64,000 bases of DNA from Glandiceps talaboti (lineage: Eukaryota; Hemichordata; Enteropneusta; Spengelidae), in assembly GCF_964340395.1 (NCBI RefSeq), contig NC_135558.1, forward strand, positions 20,549,871 to 20,613,870, given 5' to 3'. Below, piece after piece: positions 26,101-41,400 of this stretch. The notes beneath the pieces were generated by a model. The model did no database searches. It worked only from the letters and a program-made list of their open reading frames with translations, and was not told the origin of the DNA. Both the position numbers and the translations under genes were made by a program. Numbering within the stretch: position 1 is the stretch's first letter; every line of letters starts with the position of its first letter.

Positions 26101-26479
26101 TAATTTTTCCAGGACTAAAGCCCTAAGGTCACATTCTCCCCATCACAATGTCAACAGCTATCTTATTTTGAAAGTGAGGTCCTTGACACAAAGTCAACAT
26201 TTTGAGGGTCACAAAGTCAACCAGACATTTTGTGGGCAACACTGACAAAAAATTCATTGTGATTATTACAAAAGAAACTTTTCTTCCACAATGTCCGATT
26301 TTGAGACCCAATGAACAGAATAGGATCACTGACATACCCTCACTAAATTGGCATTTCCTGTCTCTGCAGGTTGTACAATTATTTGAAAATGATACAAACA
26401 GGATTAACAATTTCATTATAGGCTGTAAATTACTGTTTGACTGTAAATTACTGACTAAATTACTGTTTGAAGTGGATAT

Positions 26480-26900
26480 TAAGTAAATAGTTGAGAAACC
26501 AGATGTTTAGTAATGCATAGGATTAATAGCATCATTTTCATCTAAAATTGCAACTTCCTGTTAGACTATGGGAATGGGTTATTGAGTAATGGTTTGAGAA
26601 ACCAGTAATGCATAGGGTTAATAGCCTCACTTTCATCACAAAATGACATTTCATTTGTGCAAATGGGGTATTATTGGGTAATGCTTTAAAAATGAGCCAA
26701 ACACTTTGTAATGCATAGATTTAACAGCCTCACTTTCATTACCAGATGTAAATTTCTGTAATAGACTGTAAGTGGGTAATGACTTGGAAATAAACCACAC
26801 AAAAATGCATTGTGTTAACTTTCATCACGCCATGTAACTACCTATTAGACTGTAAAATTTAAAGTGGAGTTTGAGTAATACATATAGTCTTGGTTACCCA
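26480..26900. repeat. Degenerate tandem repeat of about 93-103 bp
   Basis: taatgcatagg/aatgcattg recurs at 26512, 26607, 26710 and 26803, each with taacagcctcactttcatca and tgttagactgt-like pieces. Relic units extend to about 27310 (gactcactttcatcacaaaa, tatattgggtgac). It is old and non-coding. Confidence 0.6.
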
Positions 26901-27530
26901 GACTCTCACTGTTGGGGCTCTGCTTGAAGACCATCCAGATGAGAGTCTTGCAACATGTAATTCAAAGTTGTCTGCACCAGATCTCTTTCCCAGAGCAGTG
27001 CATGCTGGGAATACTTCATGTCCAACATTGCATGATCCAGGTACCTAATACATCTCAATTACAATGAAGAGGCTTTGTAAGCCCAGCTTCCACAACTAGG
27101 AATAAAATGACTTCCAGTGCAGGTGACTTTGCTCTCATATATCTGGGTGGTCTTGTAGTAGAGCCCCAAAATGGTGAGAGTCTGGGTAACAGAGACTATA
27201 ATACACAGGGTGGACTCACTTTCATCACAAAATGTTATTTCCTGTTTGCCTGTGCAAGAGGTATATTGGGTGACAAAGTACAAATGTGGCAGACATTTAG
27301 TAATACTGTATCACGCTTTCTCAACGCAACTTTATTATTCCAATGGTCTGTAAACAAAAGTATGGATATCTTGAAACGAACTCATGGCTAGAATGGGGGG
27401 AAAAAATTATGACAATTCACACGGTATCTGTGAGACCAACTCAACAGAAAATGTGATAGCCAATGTACACAATATTGCCAGCAACACTTTAGGAAAATAA
27501 ACCAATGTACAATCATTTGAATTTTATGTG

Positions 27531-27592
27531 TATGTGTGTATGTATGTATGTATGTATGTATGTATGTATGTATGTATGTATGTATGTATGTA

Positions 27593-27653
<61 letters not shown>

Positions 27654-27660
27654 CTATGTA
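27531..27660. repeat. (GTAT)n(GT)n microsatellite
   Basis: About 14 GTAT units followed by about 28 GT units. Confidence 0.95.
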
Positions 27661-29599
27661 TGGCCCCAACTAACCATGTCTTTATCAAAAATACTTAAAC
27701 AAAAAGAGTACATACTTTCTTATCGGCAGTAAAGCTTTTTACGTTTAAATGATATCATTTATAAAATGCTGCAGTAGATTTCAACTGATTACCCACTCTG
27801 GTTCTTCAAAATACCTGATAAGCCTTCGACTAAAGAAACAAAATTACAACATTTTTTGACCCCAAAAACCAGCACCTAGTTGAGAGGTACTTGCTATGCT
27901 AAAGTTTGCATGTATACATTTGTGACAAGTACAAGGGTGTTCAATACTTTACAAGTTAATCACTGAATGTGTTGTTTAACTAGCACAGGGTTGTTATTTT
28001 TTATTTGTGGGGGGGGGGGGGGTCAAAATGATCCAAAAACCTCTTCAGCTATAATTTGCCAAGATTTAATTTTCACCCCTCCCCTTTTCTTGCCACTCCT
28101 TGAAACAGCACTTGAAATACAATGTTTGCCACACTACAATGACCTCAAGGACCAGCTTATGTCACAGTAGGGGTGTGCAGCTTATGTCATCGTAGGGGCG
28201 TGCTGCTAATGTCACCCACCATTTGGGTGTGTGGCCAACGCCACAGTATGGGTGCATGAAACCCTTTTTTAAGAACTACAGAAACTCGACAAATTAACTT
28301 TTTCTTACAAATATACATTTCATAACTTCTACAATACTGAATCTCTTGAGAGAGAGATGAAAAGAATAACAATTATGCTATAGGCAAGAAGATAATACAA
28401 GATAATGACTAGATACTAGATGAAAATGAAAGAACTTGTACACAAAATGTCTTTAAAACTATACATATCAAAAAAGGTCTACTCTATTTTACCATATATG
28501 TCACTTGACAAAAAGGGCCAATTTCTGTAAATGTATTTTTAGATTGGCAGTTCCTACATCTTCACTTGAACTTGAACTCATTCAGGTAGTGGAGATTCAA
28601 TTGTACCACTTTTCTACTGAACTTGACTAGATTATTGCTATTACATATTTTCTGTTCACTTAGTCCTGCTTGCATGGCTTGGTGGGTCGCTCACTAAATT
28701 CAGGCTGTTGTCACTCGACCCCCCCCCCCCCCCCATGTGGGCGTGACAATCATCAAGATAGAGTCACATACACAACAGCCATACATGTAGGGCTACTGTT
28801 CACCTTGCCCTATTGGCAGTAACAAATACACCTCACTCTTCCAACCCTAATGATGGCCTAATGGACTGACCCAACCCACTCTTTATGAACGGATCATACC
28901 ATCTGATTTGAAATTACAGGGTTAGAGTTAATGAAAACCATAAATAAATAAGTCAACAATCATAAATGAAACACAATGCAATTAATGTCAAGTAACTCAA
29001 CTAAAATATTTTTTTTTTTGTTCTTGTCTTTCCTTGTGTCACTGGACATAAACCTCCCGACAAACTTTTTTAAGAAAACTAGAAAAGTAAAAATCCATGT
29101 ACTTGAAAAATTGATCACAAAAAAAATCAAGTGAAAGTAAATCAGTTGACTTTATATGAGTTGTATGTAGTCCATTTGCTACTGTTAGGAAGTGACATGA
29201 GAAGAAAATGATTATAATTTCACCTGCACACCTATGGGAACTTGCAAAATGTTATGGTGTATGGTAGTACTGGTTCATTTCTCATTTGTATCTTGTGAAG
29301 TGCTTTTATTATTTTTTAATTCTAATTACCAAAGATTTCCAACTGAGACTGGCACATCCAGACATCATAATTGTGGTGGTTTGCTCTCCATACTGCTACC
29401 CCCCCCCCCCCCCCCCACCAACCCCCAAAAAAGAAGAAAAGAAATACCTTCCCACTGAAGTACACAAGACTCTAGTACAGAAAATGCTTTTAATTTTAAA
29501 GGAATCACCCACTTTCTGTGACTGGGGTTTTAAAACAACATCAGTCATTCATATGTTATTGTCTACTTTTTTTATGTTAGCTCTTGTGACCCTTTCATC

Positions 29600-29998
29600 C
29601 CTATTTTCTACACAACTTGGTATAACCCTATTACTTTATTTGATGGATTAATCTATTTTGTAAAGAACAGGGGTGGACAACTATAGAATGTATATTGTGT
29701 AGAGAAAAGTATTACTACTGTACAAATAAATATAGTATTGATATAATTGTAGTTGTGGTATAAAACACATTTTTTTCCTATCCTGCTCAACACTACAAAC
29801 AAAGTGAGATTAAAAGTTTCATTTCAGAGTGAATGTTGTCAAATTGTGAACAATTTCATCTACATCAGAAATGCTAAACACAAAGTATCAACCTCCATAC
29901 ATGAGTGGGCCAATCAAAACAGCTGAGACAATTATAACAATAATTACATACAACCTGGTTTATGGTTGGTTAATTTACAGAAATTTTATGAGTTTATG

Positions 29999-30063
<65 letters not shown>

Positions 30064-32552
30064 CTGATATTACTAATGTATCAACTAAATTGACTTACAT
30101 CAAGGTAGGATCTAGGAACAGGACTCTCTTGAATACAACAACAATATGACAAGGAAACCCTCATATAAACACAATACAAAATCACAAAACAACAAAAAAA
30201 AGAACCCCCCCCCCCCCAAAAAAAAAAAATACAAGAAGAACTTTTCAACAACTAATTCTAAGTAGGAAGCCTTATTTCATCTTATAATTGATTTCTGGCA
30301 AAAAACAAAAATCAGTTGTTTTATCATGAAAATGTTGAATCATATTATGCATAGCAATTTTGAACCAATTTTTAAAGCATAAATGACTTCAGTAGAATCA
30401 AACTAGTTTTTATCTCTTGTCAAAAAAAAACGTGAAAAAAATTATCAAATATATGAAAGTGGCATGAAGTAAAGAGTATCCAGTAATATAACTGGACTCA
30501 GCACCGCCATTTTAGGTCATTTACACAGCTGTAAGTCAATTTCATATTTTTTCAAAGTTCAGAAAAAGTTCAGAAAATATGAACAAGCAACTAAAATTTC
30601 CCACAGCGGACTAGCTGACATTTCATTTAAGCATATCCCCCCTCAAAAATCCTTATCTTTTCTCCCATTTGACAAGAAGCTAAAATAATCTCTGATTTAT
30701 ATTCCTAGCATTATTCTTCGGTGAAGCAATAACAATGTGTACCATCTTCCTAAATATAAACACATATTTGATACATATTTTGCCAATTAATTCTCTCTTT
30801 TTTTTTTTAAATAAATGCCAGTGACATTACTAAAACTGCCCTACAGGAACATGTTTGATAGATCTTGAGATGTGGGAATACCACTCGAAAGACATCCTTG
30901 AATTGATCAAAGTAAGTATATGGCATCATTCAACAGCCAACTTGCAAACCACACTGAGCATGCTCAGATGCAAAGGACTATGGGATTATTTGTAGCTGTG
31001 GAAATACGTAATCTTGAGTGAGCCCTGCTACCATGGTCTTGATAACCAAAATCAGATTATTGGCGACTACAAACTATTTGACTGTTTACAAACTGTACTC
31101 TGCATCAGTGGAATAATACAGTTCCCATAATGCACCATTCAAGATGGTCGGTTTGCAAGTTCCCTATTGGATGACCAAAACTGGAAATTTCTTGTAATAA
31201 ATCAGTATCAGCACTGTCAAACAAATAGAACAATGTATCTACAAACTGGGGTCAAAGGTTATGGCTATCTGTTTAAAATAGTCCAGCCATGCCCAGATTA
31301 TGTCAAATACTTTCATATATAATTTGGAGTCCATGACTTGGTAACAAATATTGTAATCACAGAATCTGATGTTATCTTTGAAAAGTGTGAAGCAGCCAAA
31401 ACGGCAAATAACAGGACACATATGCTCCATTGGAGCAAACCATTTGTCTACAGGTAGTATGTGGAGCAATCCATTAGTCTACAGGTAGTACTTGAGAGCA
31501 ATCCATTCCTCTATTACTAGTTTGTATATTGAGATACAGTGTAAAGGTCTCTATGGATTCACAAAAGTGTACGTCCCCTGCCATCAAAGCTGTTTTCATG
31601 ACGTATAAACTGTGGACGACGTCACGTCATGCACGTTGACAAGATTTTCTCTTTAAAATGTCCAAATGACAACAGCATAATGCTGACACTTTCTGGTCAA
31701 GAGAACACAATCTATAAACTTCCACATTCTGGTACGAGATATTTGAAACATCAAGAATCATAAGAAAGTCATATTGAAACTTGTGCTTCACATACACAAG
31801 ATCTGAAACTTCGGCTCCTCACTAAGGAATTTCAAATTCACAGGAACACAGTTTCTAATCTTGCCATTCACAGAAACACTGTTGAAACTTTTGTTTCATT
31901 GGCATTGGACTTGTGGACTGACAGCATCACATAGTCCGACTTATGTCATTATTTCTCATTGTGTTTATCTTTACATCCTGAGTTGAATTCACCTAAACAG
32001 TACAAACACCAGATGTTGTAAAAGAACATCTCTCCAACTCATCACAAGATCCAAACACAAAAATCTTCCTGCAGCACAACAATTTCTTTTTTTTTCGAAA
32101 GGCAAAATTCTTAACAACAAGTCATTCTTTCCTCTAGGAATCATTTAAATACAGAATACAAATATACAATCCACTTTTATGCAAATGGCTTTCCAGAGTA
32201 AATTCCTGAAGTTCAAACCAATCACCTCAACAAGTAAACCCATCTGCGGCAGTGGTAACAACAACATAACTATAGTAATATTAACTCCGCTCTTCTAGCT
32301 GGCAGCAGCATTAACTTATTCTCATCAATCTCTGTCTGTCTGTCAGTCAGTGACAAATCATTAGAACTGTTTTTCTTGGGTGCGTGACAATTTCCAGTCT
32401 GTATCATGTTGATGTTTTTCTTGAGTATGTGTGGTTGTCAGCGGAGTTCACCTGCAGATTACATTCTGGTTTCAAGCAGTCCATGCAAAGACATAGACGG
32501 TAATGTAATATTGCACAAAGCTTTGTAATTGTTGTATGGATAGTATATACCA
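29600..32552 (-). other. BRD4: Probable BRD4-like 3'UTR and downstream sequence
   Basis: No coding signal is visible here. The first AATAAA hexamer I can find on the minus strand below the stop is at 29635-29640, with GT-rich sequence after it, which would give a 3'UTR of about 2.9 kb. A second AATAAA is at 29305-29310. The stretch contains a long (GT)n at 30001-30061 and a poly-C/poly-A block near 30206-30230. The true cleavage site could use a variant hexamer nearer the stop. Confidence 0.25.
30001..30061. repeat. (GT)30 microsatellite
   Basis: Uninterrupted GT tract; on the minus strand it would be a CA tract in the presumed 3'UTR or downstream of the BRD4-like gene. Confidence 0.95.
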
Positions 32553-32618
32553 TCACAAGGTTTCTTCAAAAGTTGCCATTATGTCACTTTGTCTGTTCAT
32601 ATCAATAGCACCAGCCAT
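32553..32618 (-). CDS. BRD4: BRD4-like last coding exon: conserved C-terminal motif and stop
   Basis: The acceptor is gttatctctacag. The exon is 22 codons including TGA at 32553-32555. It reads MAGAIDMNRQSDIMATFEE, then Thr-Leu-stop, against MAATIDMNFQSDLLSIFEE and four more residues in human BRD4. The match in a tiny separate exon at the right phase and place confirms the gene identity. In vertebrate BRD4 this end is part of the region that binds and activates P-TEFb; the same role is inferred here. The exon is too short to stand out as an open frame. Confidence 0.93.
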   Translation of the reverse strand: MAGAIDMNRQSDIMATFEETL

Positions 32619-32686
32619 CTGTAGAGATAACATGAACAGACAACATTAGGACAACAGTTGGAAACAACTACTACTAGTACTCTTAC

Positions 32687-32728
<42 letters not shown>

Positions 32729-33372
32729 TGTGTGCACACGCACGCATGCATGCATGTATGTACGTACGTACGTACGTACGTACGTACGTACAAACGTATG
32801 CACATATGTACATACGAGTGTGTGTGTATGTGTCTACCTGTCAATATTGTATGTATTGTTGTATATTCATGCCTATATCATATGCATGTTTAATATTTGA
32901 ATATCAGAAAGGGAGCAGAGCTGACCTACAAACACTCTTTGTTCTTGGTATAAAATCCACCTCATTACCATTCATAGTTACCTGTCTTTCTCTTTGACTA
33001 TATCAATATGGTTCCTGATCAGGTTGGTATATCACATAATTCTGGACTACTAGATTGTTACTTGAATTTTATATAGTGGCCAAGCTAAGTCACTGACATA
33101 CTATCATCTTAACTCATCAAACTGAGACTGAAATAAACTTACAGCTCTTCGTTTACGTCGTTCCTGTTCTTTTCTCCTTTCTCTTTCAATTCTTGATTGC
33201 TGTTCTTGTTTCTGTAAAGATTCTTGCTGAGTTTGTCTGGCCTTTTCAAGTGCATCATCTTCTTCTTTTTCTCTGTGATACAAAATCAAAAAGTTACCAT
33301 GAGTTAGTATTATCTTTATTTATTAAATTCTCTTCACTCAAAGTGTGTCTTTTCTGTACATAAACTCAACTG

Positions 33373-33439
<67 letters not shown>

Positions 33440-33442
33440 TGT

Positions 33443-33483
<41 letters not shown>

Positions 33484-36400
33484 TGTGTGTGTGTGTGTAA
33501 GACTGACTGGTTTTTCAATATTAGTATAAACAAGATTTGATATCATATTGTTTCAGTATACGTCTTTGACCATGACATTTCCTATCTGCACATAAAACAC
33601 CTTCAAATGTTGACCTCAAGTTGAAGTCTCAGCAATTCAATGTCCATATACTAACAATTCTATGTCCATATACTAACAATTCAATGTCCATATACTATGA
33701 GAAATACTACCTCAACCTTAATTACATCATGCATGGGAGGAGTCTTAAAATCAAAATCTTCCTGAACTTCATAAAAACTAGTAAAAATATATTTTGTAAA
33801 ATGTACTCAGTCCAATGAAGTTACTAGTTGACATTTTGGGAGTAACCCTCCTATGAGGTAAAGCCTAATACTACTGTACTGGGAGTAACCCTTCAATGAG
33901 GTAAAGCCCACTACTGGGAGTAACCCCCCTATGAGGTAAAGTCTAACACTACTGGGAGTAACCCTTCTATGAGGTAAAGTCTAACACTACTGGAAGTAAC
34001 CCTTCTATGAGGTAAAGCCTAACACTACTGGGAGTAACCCTTCTATGAGGTAAAGTCTAACACTACTGGGAGTAACCCTTCTATGAGGTAAAGTCTAACA
34101 CTACTGGGAGTAACCCTTCTATGAGGTAAAGTCTAACACTACTGGGAGTAACCCTTCTATGAGGTAAAGCCTAACACTACTGGGAGTAACCCCCCTATGA
34201 GGTAAAGTCTAACACTACTGGAAGTAACCCTTCTATGAGGTAAAGCCTAACACTACTGGAAGTAACCCTTCTATGAGGTAAAGTCTAACACTACTGGGAG
34301 TAACCATTCTATGAGGTAAAGTCTAACACTACTGGGAGTAACCCTTCTATGAGGTAAAGTCTAACACTACTGGGAGTAACCCTTCTATGAGGTAAAGCCC
34401 ACTACTGGGAGTAACCCCCCTATGAGGTAAAGTCTAACACTACTGGGAGTAACCCTTCTATGAGGTAAAGCCTAACACTAGTGGAAGTAACCCTTCTATG
34501 AGGTAAAGTCTAACACTACTGGGAGTAACCCTTCTATGAGGTAAAGCCTAACACTACTGGGAGTAACCCTTCTATGAGGTAAAGTATAACACTACTGAGA
34601 GTAACCCTTCTATGGGGTAAAGTCTAACACTACTGGGAGTAACCCTTTTATGGGGTAAAGCCTAACACTACTGGAAGTAACCTTCTATGAGGTAAAGACT
34701 AACACTACTGGAAGTAACCCTTCTATGAGGTAAAGACTAACACTACTGGGAGTAACCCTTCTATGAGGTAAAGCCTAACACTACTGGAAGTAACCCTTCT
34801 ATGAGGTAAAGTCTAACACTACTGGGAGTAACCCTTCTATGAGGTAAAGTCTAACACTACTGGGAGTAATCCTTCTATGAGGTAAAGCCAAACACTACTG
34901 GGGGTAACCCCCCTATGAGGTAAAGCCTAACACTACTGGGAGTAACCCTTCTATGAGGTAAACACTAACACTACTGGGAGTAACCCTTCTATGAGGTAAA
35001 GTCTAACACTACTGGGAGTAACCCTTCTATGAGGTAAAGACTAACACTACTGGGAGTAACCCTTCTATGAGGTAAAGTCTAACACTACTGGAAGTAACCC
35101 TTCTATGAGGTACAGCCTAACACTACTGGAAGTAACCCTTCTATGAGGTAAAGACTAACACTACTGGGAGTAACCCTTCTATGAGGTAAAGTCTAACACT
35201 ACTGGAAGTAACCCTTCTATGAGGTAAAGCCTAACACTAGTGGAAGTAACCCTTCTATGAGGTAAAGACTAACACTACTGGGAGTAACCCTTCTATGAGG
35301 TAAAGTCTAACACTACTGGAAGTAACCCTTCTAAGAGGTAAAGCCTAACACTACTGGGAGTAACCCTTCAATGAGGTAAAGTCTAACACTACTGGGAGTA
35401 ACCCTTCTATGAGGTAAAGACTAACACTACTGGGAGTAACCCTTCTATGAGGTAAAGCCTAACACTACTGGAAGTAACCCTTCTATGAGGTAAAGTCTAA
35501 CACTACTGGAAGTAACCTTGGAGTAATTATACTGTCAGTATAATTATTTCAAGGAGTAACCCTTCTATATTGGGGGAAAACATCTAAATGTCCTACCCTT
35601 ATGTATTTCATATAAAAGCAAACTTGATGTTAAGGGAAGGGGTCAGGGGTCAGGGGTATCTGAAGTAAGGGTGTCTACATGTCATCAGGTCTACATCCAA
35701 CTGTTTTAACAACCTTTCAGATTACACTTAGTGTGTGACCTGAATACAGAAGACTTATACACAATGACACACTTCCACTGAGTGGCAGAATCTGAGCTAA
35801 GTGCATTTCAAGTACTTTGTCAACCCATAATATCCTTTCACTATTTCCAAATCTGTCAACATCAAAGTAAACATACCTCTGGTACAATGTCAACATTTTG
35901 TGATTGAAAGACACTCTACAATATACAGCACCTTGTTTGTTTGTAAAGTCTTACTAACACTGCTGAGCATAGCATGCAGCCTACACAGTTTGATTTTCTT
36001 TCAAGCTTAATACAATTAGATGGTTGCACAGTTTCTTGTTTTAATCATTTTTTGTGAAAAGAAATTATCTGATTCAAATGCCACTTTTATAGGTAATATT
36101 ATGAGGTCACCTCACTAGCATTAATTTGTCAGTGGTGTTGTAGTCATCTCTGAAATGCATGTAAATAGTCCTTAGTCACCTACTGGTACACAGATTTTAT
36201 GACAACACTTCACACTGAGTCTTTTGTTGTTGTATGTTGTCACCAACATTCTTCATTATATGACATGTTGTATTTCTATTTTAGGACAAGTTTTTTTTCA
36301 CATCACATCACGTCACGTCACCATGTCACACCACACCACACCCCACCACATCACAGTACTTCTATTTTGGGAAACATGACTTAAAGTCAGTGAAAGTCTC

Positions 36401-38435
36401 CAGCCACTCCAATTTTTCATCTTCCATCTTAACTGTCTCATTAGCCCATTAGAGTAATGAGATATCATAAGAAATTAAGATAGTTGTCTTACAATTCTAC
36501 TACTTCAGCATTACTTCACAATGTTCAAGTGGTAAACTAATTTCAATACTGAGTAGAGTCAGTCTACTTACTACACACAGCATATTACATATCACACTTT
36601 GTCATTTTAAGTCAAGACCTCCCTAGTAAACAAACATTAAAATCAAGGTACAAGTTCCAACTTGACCTATATTTTTTTTTGTGTGTATGGTCAATACAAG
36701 TATTCTTCTTTTTACTTTATTGTATTGTACTGATATCTGGAATTATAGATAAGGTTACAATAAAGTTTATTATTATACATGACTAATGTTTTTTCTTCTT
36801 CCTATTCTGCTCATTTAAACATGGTTTATTAACAGCACACTTACATAGTACATGTGTATTCTGTTCAAGAATTTTAACTCAGCATGTCTACCTGGTTTCC
36901 CTCATAAATTACCAGGGTTCCATACCAAAATTATGGAACAAGGTATGGGAAGCTATGTAACTTTTACCAACTTTCACCCTTCTGTTACCATGGTTTCCAA
37001 ACCTTAGCCCAAAACACTGTATATGTACATAGTTTTCACCTTATGTATATATAACACACATAAGATGACACAATGGTCTACTTCATATTGTCATTGTTGG
37101 TAAATCAGGTTATCTGACAGTGAATAATATCAGAAATATGCAAATTGTAATACTGATTGTTCAGAGTGCATGACTTTCACAATTTCTGTATCTAAATTTG
37201 TTTGTTGATATGCATTGTCTGGAGTGCACCAATTGAATTGGCCGATACATGACATGATACTGAATTGAGTTGAACTGAAATAAATGGCCTTACCTTTGTC
37301 GTTCTCTCTCTTGTTTAATTCTTTCCCTCTCAGCATATTCCCTTTGTTGTCTACGGATTTCTTCCTGAGCTTGTAGGGCACGTTGCTGGAAAACAACAAC
37401 ATTGAGATTACATTATTTTGATGTACAATTAATACAGTAGACATTGGGAGACAATTATCTGTCATAGAGTACTTATCACAAGATTTATAAAGATGCCACC
37501 AAGCCATGGTAGCAATTTGTTCGATTTTTTCCCCCATAATTTTCATTCTAACTTTCAACTTCTGTTGGACCACTTGTTGAAGTACTAGTATGTATTATTG
37601 ACCAGTGATCAAACCCTGTAAACATCTCACATACATTGTCAACATGTTGACAAACAGGTAATTGAGTTTATACCCTTGGTTTACATGTGGACATCAAGCC
37701 AGTGTACACAATGCCATTTACTACTTGTAGAGGGGTAATGCAGCTAAGTAGGAGAATTGAACTGTTTCATGTAAGGGTTTGGTGTATTTTTTTCTAATGG
37801 AAACAAGTTACATTAAATACTTCTTGACTGTTTACACATGGTCATCAAGTCAGTTTACACAGTACAAATTAGCAACTCGTAAAGAGGCTTTTCAACTATT
37901 AGAATGGATTGAACCATTTCATGTAGAGGTTTGGTGTGTTTTTCAACAAGTACCCGGGTTACAACTTCTGGGGGTTTACTAGAAAAGGTTAGTAACACGG
38001 GGTCCATATGAGATTGCCTTTATCCCTATCTACACAGTTTTGAATCAAGATCTCAGCCTTGTCTATTACAGTATAATCTTATACAGTGAATGTATATAAT
38101 TTTAGAGTCTGAACAAATGCATTCCTCAGTCAGACATTATGCAATAAACACTTCTATCTATTTGTTGTATTCATTTATGTATTCATCTGAGGTCATATCT
38201 CTTTGCAAGTTGCATTTACACAGAATTCACAAAGTTTGAAAACCCCTGCTATGCAAATTTGCTCAACACACTCTGACTATTTCATTTACAGTCTCATGAT
38301 ATGTTATGCAAACTGAAACTTCTTATAAAAGACAACATCAGTATTATGTACACCATGACTGTCTTTTATAATACCCCTTACAAACACACAGACACACACA
38401 CACACATACACATAGACACACACACAGACACACAG

Positions 38436-38472
<37 letters not shown>

Positions 38473-41400
38473 CAGACACACAGTCACAGACATAGATATA
38501 CACAGACACATTCTAACATGAGCAATCTAAAAGCAATGATACAAGATCAAACACTGTCAGACTGAACAATTTTCCGTTTATCCTGGTAAAGACTGTGTAC
38601 ATTTATTACTATGTACATGCCAGCCTAGACTACGACTGGCCATAAAACAGCAATATATTGAGGAAGTTAATACAGGTTTAATGATAAAAATAGGTCACAC
38701 TGTTTGACGCTATGCCTAGGACAGAAAATATTTAAGGGGTTGGGTGGGGGGGTAATTAAGCTGTGGGCTGACTTTACCCTATACTGGTTGCTATGCTGGT
38801 CTGACTTGTGTTGGAAAGATGGCAAACTTTCAATGAATGTTATTGTGTATGTATACTGGTACAGGTACACTGAATCATAAAATTTGTCAGAACACAATGA
38901 AATTATACCATAAAAATATACACCACGTCATCAGGTTGTGACATTTCTACTACACCATTTTTGTATACAAAGTATAGCATCATAACTGTAAACATACGCA
39001 AAACTAACACTGAAATATCTAATCACATGATCAAATGAGTGCACACAGACAAAACGGTTATCTGGGAACTCTATAAAGGGATGTTTAATACAAATACAGT
39101 ACAAAGCTTGTGATTACTGACATTAATATAGATATTAAATGGTTACATTTTCAAGGAAATGTCTTTCTATTGAATGATCAACAGAGTGTATCAACACACA
39201 AGAATGATTTCTCAGTCTAGCTTTGCTTTTAAAGATAGCATATCAGTTTATATTTTCACCATTCAGTTTTCCTGTTTTGGAATTACAACAACTCACTGTC
39301 GCTGTTGTACTTCCTCTAAGTGAACAGGGAAATCGATATTAATGTCTATTCCATTAATACGCCTCATTATCCCTGACCTTGTTATTAAGTGAAATCCTTA
39401 CATCCTTTAGAAGGAAATAACATTATAATGAGGAATACTAGTATTGACCCATAGTTACATCCTGTACTGTGTCTGGTTTACATCACCAGTCTAGCAACTT
39501 AACTCTTTCAGCAAGATTTTTTTAGCATCAATTTAGCATCAAGTTTTGGAAACAAAATGCTCCAAAAATTTCAAACTTAGGAGCAAAGTAAAATAATATA
39601 TATCAAACTTTAATTCTTATCAACATTCATTGTGACAAATGCCATGTTTAGCTGTTAAATAAAAATAGCCATCAGTTTTGGTGAATGACAATGTTTTCAT
39701 ATTAATGCAAATAAAAAAAGGTTCCTTGTCATAAAAATACTCAATATGCAAGTGGGCTTCAAAATTTGTCTGTCAAATTCAGCTAAAGTTGACACTTCAT
39801 CTTTCAAATGTCAGTAAATTAAAAAAGTCACATGCTGAATGCAGGTATTTACAAAGATTAGCTGCATTGGAGCATTTATCACTTGCATTGGACCACTTAT
39901 CACTGTGCAAAATTTATCTTGTGTGATAAAACTTGATAAACAGTTCAAAAGTCTGACAGCGAAACAGCCCTTCCCTTCAAACCCCAACCCACTCTCAGAT
40001 TGATACTTTTTGTGGTATATGATAATACAATCATTGTAGACATAGTTGAAAGGGTGACAACATTTCTATGACACTCTCCAACCTTAAAGTTAATATAAAC
40101 GGCCAAGAAAAAAACAAGAATTGTTTCTGGTCAGGATAGTTTGTCTAAAATGGTGTGATGATGCATTTTTTGTTGTTGTTTTAAATTCTCAACAAACCTG
40201 TCACTCTATCTACTATTTTGTTTTATTTAGTACTTTACAACAGGTAACACTGAAGTAAAGCACTTTCTCTATGTGCTACACTCGTTTATAGCATTCATAT
40301 CAAGTGTAAAAGTATACTATTTCTTTACAAGCCCAGCATGTGACCTTTCTAATGTGGTCATTTAGCAAATGAAATAGTATACAATGTACTTTTAGACTTG
40401 ATATGGCTGCTACATGTATAAACAATTGTGGTACATTCAGAAAATGCTTTTCTTCGGTGTTATGGGTTGTAAAGCATGTGTGTATGTGGGGTAGATGTCA
40501 TTTGCTTGAAGTAGGGAGGGTTATTTTTGTGTTTCCCTACAGATCTGCAGAGTGCATGGGCTGGATAAACATGAAAAAAAAGCAGAGGTATTTAAGTGAT
40601 GTGTGTGCTGACCAGAAACAATTCTCTTTCTTTCTTTTTTTTGGCCTTACCTGAGGGAAATGTTCATAAAATTGTAAATATGTTAAAAAATCTTTTTTTT
40701 CGGTGGTATATTTGCAATATATTTTTCATATGTGAGTGTCTAGTTCAGGTAGTTATGTTTTCCATTGTTTTCCATAAATGGTCTCTGTGTTACTGGTTTC
40801 TTCCTATCAGATGTACAACCATTACAGATTGGAAGAACAATTTTATATTGTCTTTTTCAGTTGATGTCAGTTTCTGCATCCACTATTTCTTGCGAGACTT
40901 CACAATTTTCGCGATTTTCTTATTTTTTTTCTTGAATACGTACAAAAAAGTTTAGGGTCAGCGTGAAAGACTTGGTGAGGTCAGGTAACCGGAACCAAAT
41001 AACTTTTTTTATTTGGCCTTACTGCATTACTACTAGTATTAATGTACAAAAATGACTTCAAAATGAAATCTTGATATAGTAAGGTTCATGACATCTTAGT
41101 ACAGTTCTTATTATATCCTTGACATAATCAAACTTATGTCAAACTGTATTTCATGGTTTGATGGTAAGACTGATATAATACTGATAGCGTGTAAAGTACT
41201 CTACATGAAAATATACAATACACTGACTATCAATACAACACATTGCTTTGAGCTTGATTCTCATTTTCATTTAAAGACCCATCATTCAATCCCAGGTTAA
41301 CATTGCATTTAGTGTTACTTTATTAGGGGAACCAAAAATATTACATAGGATTATTCTTTTGTTCTGGACCAAAGCTCTGCCAGACAACTTAACTGGTTTT

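Noticed and set aside
29286-29651. 121-codon frame with a run of prolines
   Set aside because: The prolines come from a poly-C run and the rest is hydrophobic AT-rich noise.
33838-35520. CRISPR-like look of regular 38-bp repeats
   Set aside because: The units abut with no unique spacers, there are no cas genes, and the genome is an animal's.
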